A DNA stretch of 5,167 nt, taken from contig JAICRA010000133.1 of assembly GCA_025937615.1 (NCBI GenBank), positions 1 to 5,167 of the forward strand, given 5' to 3'. The stretch comes from Thermomicrobiales bacterium. GTDB lineage: Bacteria; Chloroflexota; Chloroflexia; Thermomicrobiales; UBA6265. The notes under the pieces were generated by a model. The model made no database searches, was not told where the DNA came from, and worked only from the letters and a program-made list of their open reading frames with translations. Numbering within the stretch: position 1 is the stretch's first letter; the number at the start of each line of letters is the position of its first letter. Position numbers and translations under genes: made by a program. Below, piece by piece: positions 1-5,167 of this stretch.

Positions 1-1
1 C

Positions 2-628
2 GCGGCGATGACGGCGCCGTTAGCCACCCCGGTCCCCGAGGGAATAACCGGCATCTACGGCGACGACCTCTACGACCACGCGCTCGTGCTGATCGCGCTC
101 ACAGCCGCTGGGGAGGAGATCCCCGACGCGGCGTTCGAGCCTCTGCGCATCGCACAGCGTGAGGATGGTGGCTGGGCGTTTGACGGTTCGACCGCTCCCG
201 GCGCGGCTGACTCGAACACGACCGCACTCGTAATACAGGCGCTGGTGGCGGCAGGTTATGGCGACGATCCAATCGTCGATCGCGGGCTGGCCTTCCTGTC
301 CACCCTGCTGGAGCCCGACGGCGGCTATGCCTATGGGCCGGCTGATCCGCTCATCGCCGACGCCAACTCGACCGCGCTCGTGCTGCAAGCGTTGATCGCC
401 GCCGGGGAGGATCCCGCCTCGCCGGAGTGGGGGAACGCGCCGCTGGCCCTGGCGCGGTTCCAGACCCCGTCCGGTGGATTGCGCTACATGGCGGCGGATG
501 AGGAGCCGAACTTATTGGCCACGGTTCAGGCCATCCCGGCGATGGCAGGGCTGTCGCTACCGGTAGTTCAGGCATGCACGGAGGGTGACGCGGCTGAGGG
601 CTGTATCCAGCTCGAACCGGCGGCATGA
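2..628 (+). CDS. Prenyltransferase/squalene-cyclase-type repeat protein, 3' part (5' end outside window)
   Basis: The frame is open from base 2. The first ATG (base 8) is probably internal, because the protein starts directly in repeat sequence with no signal peptide. Counting from that ATG (206 residues), there are about three helical repeats of roughly 50 residues. DSNTTALVIQAL (68-79) and DANSTALVLQAL (118-129) are near copies, a more diverged DHALVLIALTAAG (23-35) precedes them, and the turns DGGWAF (53-58), DGGYAY (104-109) and SGGLRY (155-160) recur every 51 residues. This is the alpha/alpha-barrel repeat of squalene-hopene cyclases, prenyltransferases and the N-terminal domain of intrinsic factor/transcobalamin. 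The cyclase DxDD acid motif is absent, which argues for binding rather than terpene cyclisation. C190 and C199 near the C terminus could form a disulfide in an exported protein. The stop overlaps the next start (ATGA, 625-628). Neighbouring ECF transporter genes suggest a role in extracellular ligand capture, perhaps corrinoid; that substrate is inferred. Confidence 0.8.
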   Translation, partial: AAMTAPLATPVPEGITGIYGDDLYDHALVLIALTAAGEEIPDAAFEPLRIAQREDGGWAFDGSTAPGAADSNTTALVIQALVAAGYGDDPIVDRGLAFLSTLLEPDGGYAYGPADPLIADANSTALVLQALIAAGEDPASPEWGNAPLALARFQTPSGGLRYMAADEEPNLLATVQAIPAMAGLSLPVVQACTEGDAAEGCIQLEPAA

Positions 629-1317
629 TCTTGCCCTGGCACATCATTCGCCTCTGGGTACTGATCTCCCTAGCGGCTCTGCTGGCCGGTGTGCTACTCG
701 TGCCAGCGCCAACCCTCGCCGACGAAGAACTTCATCACGCCGGTTTGGTTGTGCGTGACTCGCAGGGGCGGATGACATACGCCTGGGTGCCCTTCTCGGA
801 AGAGGAGATTGATGGCATTGACCTGTTGCACCGGAGCGGCATACCGATCGTGACCGTCGGCTTCGGGGCACTTGGCGAAGGTGTTTGCTCGATTGCCGGC
901 CAGGGGTGTGGCGTTGCCGAGTGCCGGCGCACCGTTTGCCGGGCATCTGCCGCTAACGCTCCCTACTGGCAGTACTTTCAGCAGGCCCCCAGCGATCCCG
1001 CCGTCTGGACGTGGCAGCCGCTCGGCGCCAGCAGCAGCACGGTCGAGGACGGCGAGGTCTTCGGCTGGAGCTGGACGGCCGAAGACCCCGCCTTGCCGGC
1101 GTTGCCACCGGCAGAGATCGCCAGTCGCGCCGGAGCCGACGACACAGCAGCGACCGAGCCGGTATTCCGTACGGTTTCGCCGGATGGTGTGGCGACAGCG
1201 GTATACACGCCTCCACCCGATGGACCGACGACGGTAGCGGCCGCTGTCATCCTCGTCGTCATTGCCGGCTCAGCCCTTGCTCTCACCGTCTGGCGACGAG
1301 CGGAGGCAGTCACATGA
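625..1317 (+). CDS. Exported, C-terminally membrane-anchored DUF4430-like (transcobalamin C-terminal-like) protein
   Basis: 230 residues. A signal peptide is clear: hydrophobic stretch about 9-26 and a likely cleavage after PTLA (29-32). The mature part has a beta-rich look, with VVRDSQGRMTYAWVPF (42-57), a DGIDLL segment (63-68), a cysteine cluster C88-x6-C95-x4-C100-x4-C105, an aromatic YWQYF (114-118), then WTWQPLGASSSTVEDGEVFGW (128-148 region). The order 'YW..., GASS..V.DG..GW' is what I know from bacterial DUF4430 proteins, related to the C-terminal domain of transcobalamin/intrinsic factor. The assignment is from memory, not a search. A Pro/Ala/Thr-rich stalk (about 155-201) leads to one transmembrane helix (about 202-222) and a basic WRR end, so the domain should face outside, tethered to the membrane. 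The start is the ATGA overlap with the preceding gene; no strong Shine-Dalgarno is seen, so coupling is likely. The stop overlaps the ecfT start. Probable role: ligand capture and hand-over to the ECF transporter (inference). Confidence 0.82.
   Translation: MILPWHIIRLWVLISLAALLAGVLLVPAPTLADEELHHAGLVVRDSQGRMTYAWVPFSEEEIDGIDLLHRSGIPIVTVGFGALGEGVCSIAGQGCGVAECRRTVCRASAANAPYWQYFQQAPSDPAVWTWQPLGASSSTVEDGEVFGWSWTAEDPALPALPPAEIASRAGADDTAATEPVFRTVSPDGVATAVYTPPPDGPTTVAAAVILVVIAGSALALTVWRRAEAVT
1302..1306 (+). promoter_or_regulatory. Ribosome binding site of ecfT
   Basis: GGAGG lies seven bases before the ATG at 1314, inside the end of the preceding gene. It decides the ecfT start, since the same frame is open far upstream (to 1011) within the preceding gene. 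Confidence 0.75.
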
Positions 1318-2354
1318 GCACTCAGCGGACGAGGCCGCTCGATCCGCGAGCGTGGATCATCTGGGCGGTCGCGGCCGGCCTGCCTCCTCTGGTGGGGCGT
1401 AACCCCTGGCCGCTGGCGGCGACGCTCATCGCGGTGCTCGGCGTCTGGGCTTGCTGGAGTGCGGGGGCGGCCGGCGCCCACTGGCGCCCCCTCTTGCGAC
1501 TGGCTCTCGTCTTCGGCGTCGTGAGCGTGCTGTTCAATTTGCTGACTGCCCACGTCGGTGACCGGGCCATCGGCGCGCTACCGGAGGCGTGGCCGGTCAT
1601 CGGTGGGGTTCTCACGCTCAACGCACTGATCTACGGTCTCCTGAGCGCGATGGCAATCTTCTCGCTGGTAGCGGTCGGTGCCACGCTCGGCGCCACCCTC
1701 GACTGGAGCGCGACCATGCGCCTTCTCCCGGAGCGGATGGCCGCGCTGGCCGTGGTAGGATCGGTGGCTTGGTCCTACCTCCCACGGACCACTGCCGCCT
1801 TCGCCGAAATCCGGGAGGCGCAGATGGCGCGCGGTTATCGGCCGCGCGGTATCCGTGACGCCGCACCGCTCGTCATACCGCTCCTCGCCGGCGGGTTAGA
1901 GCGCTCCATGATCACCGCCGAGGCGCTTGAGGCGCGGGCCTTTGGGGCGCCGCTGGCCCCCGAGCTGACCTCACGCCGGTGGCAGGTTGCGTCACTCCTG
2001 GTCGGTCTTGTTGCCGCGCTAACAGGCGCCTTCTGTCTCGCCCTGGGCCAGCTGACCGTTGCCGGCGGTCTGTTGGCGGTCGCGGCAGCGTCGCTGCTGG
2101 CGGGTCTTTTCATCAGGCGCGGTGACCAGCCGCATCTACGCCGCACCCGCTATCGAGATCCAGTCTGGGAACGCCCGGAGTGGATCGTAAGCGGAGCCGC
2201 CTTGGCCGTCCTGACGGTCGAGATCGCAGTGCTGTTTCTCGACCCCGCCGCCTTCCGCTACGAGCCTTATCCCTCGTTGACGCCGCCGGCCATCAGTTTG
2301 CCGTTGCTGGCGGTGCTTGGGCTGTTGCTGGCCCCCGCCGCGGTACGACCGTGA
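1314..2354 (+). CDS. ecfT: Energy-coupling factor transporter transmembrane protein EcfT (CbiQ family)
   Basis: 346 residues. EcfT is the membrane scaffold of ECF importers: it couples ATP hydrolysis by the EcfA pair to toppling of a substrate-binding S component. Visible hydrophobic segments lie near 13-27, 33-50, 60-79, 95-126 (probably two), 142-156, 225-245, 247-267, 291-309 and 325-343. The two cytoplasmic Ala-Arg-x coupling motifs are present: ARG at 172-174 (in QMARGYRPRG) and ARA at 207-209 (in EALEARAFG). They are about 35 residues apart, as usual for the family, and insert into the ATPase grooves. Most EcfT proteins are about 260-270 residues; this one has a C-terminal extension (about 270-346) with a basic/aromatic loop and two more hydrophobic stretches. 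The start at 1314 is supported by GGAGG and the ATGA overlap with the preceding stop; the stop overlaps the ATPase GTG. The substrate cannot be read from this subunit. Confidence 0.93.
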   Translation: MSTQRTRPLDPRAWIIWAVAAGLPPLVGRNPWPLAATLIAVLGVWACWSAGAAGAHWRPLLRLALVFGVVSVLFNLLTAHVGDRAIGALPEAWPVIGGVLTLNALIYGLLSAMAIFSLVAVGATLGATLDWSATMRLLPERMAALAVVGSVAWSYLPRTTAAFAEIREAQMARGYRPRGIRDAAPLVIPLLAGGLERSMITAEALEARAFGAPLAPELTSRRWQVASLLVGLVAALTGAFCLALGQLTVAGGLLAVAAASLLAGLFIRRGDQPHLRRTRYRDPVWERPEWIVSGAALAVLTVEIAVLFLDPAAFRYEPYPSLTPPAISLPLLAVLGLLLAPAAVRP

Positions 2355-4039
2355 GCGCACCGGAGCTGTCGACGCTGCATGGGGAACCAGCAGCCACCTT
2401 CTCCAATCTGACCTACCGGTACCCAGAACGCAAAACACCTGCCTTGCGGGATCTGAATTGGACCGTCGCCCCGGGGGAATTCGTTACGGTGACCGGTTCC
2501 TCCGGCAGTGGCAAGTCAACCCTGCTCCGCTGCCTCAACGGGCTGACGCCGCACTTCAGCGGCGGGACCTTCGATGGAGTCGTCACCGTCGCTGGCTACG
2601 ACACGCGCCACTACAGCCCGCGCGTGCTGGCCCGACTCACCGGGTTCGTGTTCCAGGATCCCGAGGCCCAGTTCGTGGCTGGTCGCGTCGACGACGAGCT
2701 CGCCTTCGGGATGGAGCAGCTCGGCGTGCCGCCGGTCACGATGCGCAAGCGAGTCGAGGAGGTACTCGACCTGCTCGGGATCGCCGCGTTGCGAGATCGC
2801 GAGATCGCGACCCTCTCAGGTGGAGAACGGCAACGTGTGGCGGTCGCTGCCGCACTCGCTCTGCAACCTTCGATTCTGGCCCTCGACGAGCCGACAAGTC
2901 AGCTTGATCCGTGGGGCGCCGAAGAAGTGCTGGCGGCGCTGAACCGTCTCAACGAGGACCTCGGGCTAACCATCGTGCTCGCCGAGCACCGTCTCGAGCG
3001 TGTCGTCGCTCATACCGACCGTCTCACAGTGCTCGCTCCAGGTGGATCGATCTGCCTCGATGGCCTACCGCGAGACGCGTTGCGCCAGGTTGACATCACG
3101 AGCCTCCCGGCGCTCCTCGCGCTCGGGCGACAACTCGATTGGGACCCCTTGCCGCTTTCGGTCAAGGAAGGGAGAGCCGCCCAGCGCCTTGCCGCTGCGC
3201 GGGGGGAGGTGCCCGCTCCGGCGGCGCCTGATCCCGCGCCCCCAAGTGGTACACCAGTCGTCACACTGCAGCGAGTGAGCGCCGGGTGGCACCGCCGTCC
3301 TGTGCTGCGCGACATCGATCTGGAGGTGCGGCCGGGTGAGTTGGTCGCGCTCATGGGACGCAATGGGGCGGGCAAGACGACCCTGCTGCGGCTGGTGGCT
3401 GGTCTGCACGGGCCATCCTCCGGCAAGGTGCTCATCGCTGGCCAGGATACGACACATCACCACCCCGCCGATATCGCCCAGACGGTTGGCTATTTGCCGC
3501 AGAATCCCTCAGCGCTCTTCTTTGCGGAGACCTTGAGGGCGGAGCTTGCCTTCACCCGGAAGCATCATCGCCGCTCCGGGCTCGATCCGGAGGAAACGCT
3601 GGCAGCGCTTGGGCTGGAGCATGCCATCGACCGGCATCCGCGTGATCTTTCGGGCGGCGAGGGAGAGCGGGCCGCGCTGGCGGCGGTGCTCGTCGGCGGT
3701 CCGCGCGTCCTCCTTCTCGACGAGCCGACACGCGGCATGGACGCGGTTCGCAAGCGCGCTCTCGTCGCGACGTTGCGGCAACTGCGTGCAGACGGCGTAG
3801 CAATCCTGCTGGCGACGCATGACGTCGAACTGGTGGCGGAGGTCGCCACCCGCGTCGCATTGCTCGGCGACGGCCGCATCGTCGCCGACGGCGGCCCGCG
3901 CACCGTGCTTTCCGGATCCCTGACGTTCACCACCGCGATCAACAAACTCTACGGCGATGGCTTTCTCACTCCAGGAGACGTCCTGGTCGGGTTGGGCCTA
4001 CCGGAGGGCTCGAGATCGCCCGCCGACGTGGGCCGATGA
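2351..4039 (+). CDS. ecfA: Fused ECF ATPase with two ABC nucleotide-binding domains (EcfA1-EcfA2 type)
   Basis: 562 residues holding two complete ABC ATPase domains, about twice a single EcfA. Domain 1: Walker A GSSGSGKST (49-57), Q-loop FQDPEAQF (101-108), signature LSGGERQR (155-162), Walker B with LALDE (176-180), D-loop SQLDP (183-187), switch His213. Domain 2: Walker A GRNGAGKTT (336-344), Q-loop LPQNP (382-386), signature LSGGEGER (433-440), Walker B LLLDE (454-458), switch His490. A Pro/Ala-rich linker (about 284-300) joins them. All catalytic elements are intact in both halves, so both sites look able to hydrolyse ATP. The Q-loop contexts (FQDPEAQFVAGRVDDELAFG; PQNPSALFFAETL) are typical of ECF ATPases. 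It should sit on the cytoplasmic face, bound to the two EcfT coupling helices. The start is GTG at 2351, overlapping the ecfT stop (GTGA); no good Shine-Dalgarno is seen, so translational coupling is likely. The frame extends upstream to 2180, but that part lies inside ecfT and is not protein-like. Confidence 0.94.
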   Translation: MSAPELSTLHGEPAATFSNLTYRYPERKTPALRDLNWTVAPGEFVTVTGSSGSGKSTLLRCLNGLTPHFSGGTFDGVVTVAGYDTRHYSPRVLARLTGFVFQDPEAQFVAGRVDDELAFGMEQLGVPPVTMRKRVEEVLDLLGIAALRDREIATLSGGERQRVAVAAALALQPSILALDEPTSQLDPWGAEEVLAALNRLNEDLGLTIVLAEHRLERVVAHTDRLTVLAPGGSICLDGLPRDALRQVDITSLPALLALGRQLDWDPLPLSVKEGRAAQRLAAARGEVPAPAAPDPAPPSGTPVVTLQRVSAGWHRRPVLRDIDLEVRPGELVALMGRNGAGKTTLLRLVAGLHGPSSGKVLIAGQDTTHHHPADIAQTVGYLPQNPSALFFAETLRAELAFTRKHHRRSGLDPEETLAALGLEHAIDRHPRDLSGGEGERAALAAVLVGGPRVLLLDEPTRGMDAVRKRALVATLRQLRADGVAILLATHDVELVAEVATRVALLGDGRIVADGGPRTVLSGSLTFTTAINKLYGDGFLTPGDVLVGLGLPEGSRSPADVGR

Positions 4040-4098
4040 GCAAGACGTACGAATCAACCCAGGAGATCTTGCTGCCGAACTGGCTAAGCTCCGGGTGA
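4036..4098 (+). CDS. Possible 20-residue ORF coupled to the ATPase stop
   Basis: An ATG overlaps the ATPase stop in the same ATGA arrangement used at the other operon junctions. It opens a 20-codon frame (MSKTYESTQEILLPNWLSSG) ending in TGA at 4096-4098. I do not recognise the peptide. It has no clear ribosome binding site of its own and is too short for composition to tell. It could be a chance frame, a small coupled peptide, or the 5' stub of a lost fifth operon gene. The ATGA overlap is the only support. Confidence 0.15.
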   Translation: MSKTYESTQEILLPNWLSSG

Positions 4099-4276
4099 GT
4101 GCCGCTCCTCTGAACCGCACGGCACCCGCCAGTGGGGATCTCAGCACCGCGAGGTCGGATCAGCTGTCGTAGCGTCTGCGTGCCACTCGTGCCCGATCTG
4201 GAGAGAGTTTCTGGCCTGGGGTTTGCGACGAAAGACTACGATCGAGGAGAGGGAGGAACCCAGCAGGAGAACTGGC
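4040..4276 (+). other. Intergenic spacer between the ECF operon and the thermonuclease gene
   Basis: 237 bases. I see no tRNA, no long inverted repeat followed by a T-run, and no convincing promoter pair. Apart from the 20-codon frame at its left end, it contains a purine-rich stretch (4244-4257) and the nuclease ribosome binding site. A promoter for the nuclease would be expected here. TACGAT at 4237-4242 could be a -10 element, but no good -35 sits at the right distance. Confidence 0.5.
4265..4270 (+). promoter_or_regulatory. Ribosome binding site of the thermonuclease gene
   Basis: AGGAGA, six bases before the ATG at 4277. It supports that start over the in-frame TTG at 4223, whose extra 18 residues are highly charged and would spoil the signal peptide, and over the next ATG at 4289. 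Confidence 0.75.
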
Positions 4277-5089
4277 ATGCCTTCCGCAATGCGAACCTTG
4301 GCGCTGGCACTGTGCTTGGTCGCTCTTAGCTTTCACGTACCGCCAGCTGCCGGGCAGCCGCTCGATTGCGATGACTTCGATAGTCAAGTCTGGGCGCAAA
4401 GCATCTATGAGATCGATCCGGCTGGGTACGCGGCCCTCGATCCTGACGGCAACGGCCTCGCCTGCGAAGAGCTGCCATCAGGTGCGGCACCGGCCCATTG
4501 GACATCGCAGGTTCCATCGGGAAGCCAACCGGTCACATTGATCGAAGTCACCGACGGCGACACCATCCGGGTCGATCTCGAGGGCCGGGAGGAGCCGGTA
4601 CGCCTCATCCTCATCGACGCACCAGAAACGAGCGACCCGAATAATCCTCCGGAATGCTTCGGCCAGGAAGCCACGGCCTACCTCACGTGGCTGCTCTCAC
4701 TCGGTGGCGATCTCTATCTGGAAACCGACGTCAGCGACCGTGACCGGTTCGGACGACTCCTGCGCTATGTCTGGCTCGACTTCGGCGATGGGGAGGTCTA
4801 TCTCCTCAACGAGGCGCTGGTCCGCGCTGGCTACGCCGCGTTCTCGACGTTCCCGCCCGACGTGAAGTACGTGGAGGAGATGCGTGAGGCTGGACGGTTC
4901 GCCCGGGAACATGGCTACGGCCTCTGGTCCGGCTGCATCACGGACGACGAGGGTGATACCAACGAGCTGAGTGGAAACCAGGCCATCGATGCCGGACGGG
5001 AGACGGAGGTCGATCCTGGCCAGACAAGGTCTGCGCCTCCTCCCGAGCATGTCCACCATGGCCGATCCCGCTTCGGCCTTCAACTGTGA
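4277..5089 (+). CDS. Exported thermonuclease (SNase family) with N-terminal excalibur domain; C-terminal tail apparently frameshifted
   Basis: 270 residues as read. Signal peptide: Arg6, hydrophobic core about 8-19, likely cleavage after PPAAG (22-26). An excalibur calcium-binding module follows (about 30-66): DCDDF, a Cys pair (C31, C63) and the acidic loop DPDGNGLACEEL. The staphylococcal-nuclease domain spans about 86-220. Matching family residues to nuclease A: D95 (=D21, in VTDGDT), R109 (=R35), D114 (=D40), E117 (=E43, in DAPE) and R160 (=R87, in DRFGR). The catalytic set is therefore complete, with Ala replacing Thr41. C127 and C220 may form a disulfide. The expected activity is Ca-dependent phosphodiester cleavage of DNA/RNA outside the membrane. 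After about residue 225 the frame becomes low-complexity (NELSGNQAIDAGRETEVDPG...) and ends in a non-domain tail, HVHHGRSRFGLQL. Excalibur-like sequence resumes at once in the +1 frame, so the reading frame is probably broken between 4971 and 5086. It is not obviously linked to the ECF genes. Confidence 0.88.
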   Translation: MPSAMRTLALALCLVALSFHVPPAAGQPLDCDDFDSQVWAQSIYEIDPAGYAALDPDGNGLACEELPSGAAPAHWTSQVPSGSQPVTLIEVTDGDTIRVDLEGREEPVRLILIDAPETSDPNNPPECFGQEATAYLTWLLSLGGDLYLETDVSDRDRFGRLLRYVWLDFGDGEVYLLNEALVRAGYAAFSTFPPDVKYVEEMREAGRFAREHGYGLWSGCITDDEGDTNELSGNQAIDAGRETEVDPGQTRSAPPPEHVHHGRSRFGLQL

Positions 5090-5167
5090 GCCGTCCTATC
5101 CCGACGTCTGCATCCCGCCGTCACCGCCAGATCTCGACTGCGGTGACGTGGCCTATCGGCGCTTCAC
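5049..5167 (+). pseudogene. Out-of-frame continuation of the thermonuclease: C-terminal Cys-rich excalibur-like tail, open at window end
   Basis: From ATG 5049 the frame reads MSTMADPASAFNCEPSYPDV, then CIPPSPPDLDCGDVAYRRF up to the last base. The block C-x-PSYPDVCIPP-x-PPDLDCGD-x-x-YRRF is one I recognise as the usual C-terminal region of long excalibur-type thermonucleases in Chloroflexota and related bacteria; it normally continues into a second DGDGDGxxCE loop just beyond this window. The frame is open from 4971 (after the TGA at 4968-4970) and is shifted by one base from the nuclease frame. No Shine-Dalgarno precedes the ATGs at 5049 or 5058, which argues against an independent gene. The most likely reading is one gene with a single-base insertion (or two-base deletion) in the linker. 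Whether it is a true mutation or an assembly error cannot be told from one sequence. Confidence 0.7.

Noticed and set aside
1011..1313. Upstream in-frame extension of the ecfT reading frame
   Set aside because: It runs inside the DUF4430-like gene, is Arg/Ser/His-rich shadow sequence, and the GGAGG plus ATGA junction at 1314 gives a better start.
978..1553. 191-codon open frame on the - strand
   Set aside because: It overlaps two well-supported + strand genes, has Arg/Pro/Ser-rich low-complexity composition and no recognisable domain; it is typical of a high-GC antisense shadow.
2180..2350. Upstream extension of the ATPase frame into ecfT
   Set aside because: It overlaps the coding C terminus of ecfT and has no ABC-like content; the GTG at 2351 begins just before the normal ABC N terminus.
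2791..2810. Short tandem GAGATCGC repeat
   Set aside because: Two copies inside the ATPase, explained by the codons of the RDREIA segment just before the signature motif; no sign of a slipped or variable repeat.
2317..2907. 196-codon + strand frame across the ATPase start
   Set aside because: It overlaps the first ABC domain, which carries all motifs in the other frame; the composition is Arg-rich shadow.
4237..4242. TACGAT as a -10 promoter element for the nuclease gene
   Set aside because: The 17-base-spaced position upstream reads CCTGGG, and other spacings give no -35 match, so it is not supportable as a promoter.
4040..4276. Transcription terminator or cobalamin riboswitch in the spacer
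   Set aside because: I found no GC-rich hairpin with a following T-run and no B12-box-like conserved core; a riboswitch would be expected upstream of the operon, outside the window.
4971..5090. Programmed ribosomal frameshift joining the two nuclease frames
   Set aside because: There is no heptameric slippery sequence, rare-codon/stop pair or clear downstream stem that would drive a +1 shift; a mutation or sequencing error is simpler.

Overview
The window is GC-rich bacterial DNA with genes packed on the + strand. The protein families and codon bias (mostly G/C at third positions) suggest a Chloroflexota lineage of the Thermomicrobia/Sphaerobacter kind, or possibly an actinobacterium. This is an inference from gene style. 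There is no rRNA or marker gene here to prove it.

Bases 1-4039 hold one tightly coupled operon of four genes, entered partway through the first. (1) The 3' part of a prenyltransferase/squalene-cyclase-type alpha/alpha-repeat protein. (2) A small exported protein with a transcobalamin-C-terminal-like (DUF4430-like) core, a cysteine cluster and a C-terminal membrane anchor. (3) EcfT, the transmembrane coupling subunit of an energy-coupling factor (ECF) transporter. (4) A double-length ABC ATPase that fuses the two ECF nucleotide-binding subunits. Each junction is a 4-base ATGA or GTGA stop/start overlap, so translation is probably coupled. The first two products resemble, as separate polypeptides, the two domains of animal intrinsic factor/transcobalamin. 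Encoded next to an ECF energising module, they suggest an extracellular corrinoid (vitamin B12-type) capture and import system. The substrate is inferred. No substrate-binding S component and no cobalamin riboswitch lie in the window; both would have to be upstream or elsewhere.

Bases 4040-4276 are a 237-base spacer with no convincing gene or terminator. It contains a 20-codon ORF that starts in the ATPase stop codon, and a good ribosome binding site just before the next gene.

Bases 4277-5167 encode an exported calcium-type thermonuclease (staphylococcal nuclease family) with an N-terminal excalibur calcium-binding module and an intact catalytic set. Its frame ends at 5089, but coding-like sequence for a second Cys-rich, excalibur-like tail continues in the +1 frame to the window edge. 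This points to a frameshift (real or a sequencing error) in the linker between 4971 and 5086. The nuclease has no obvious functional tie to the transporter operon.
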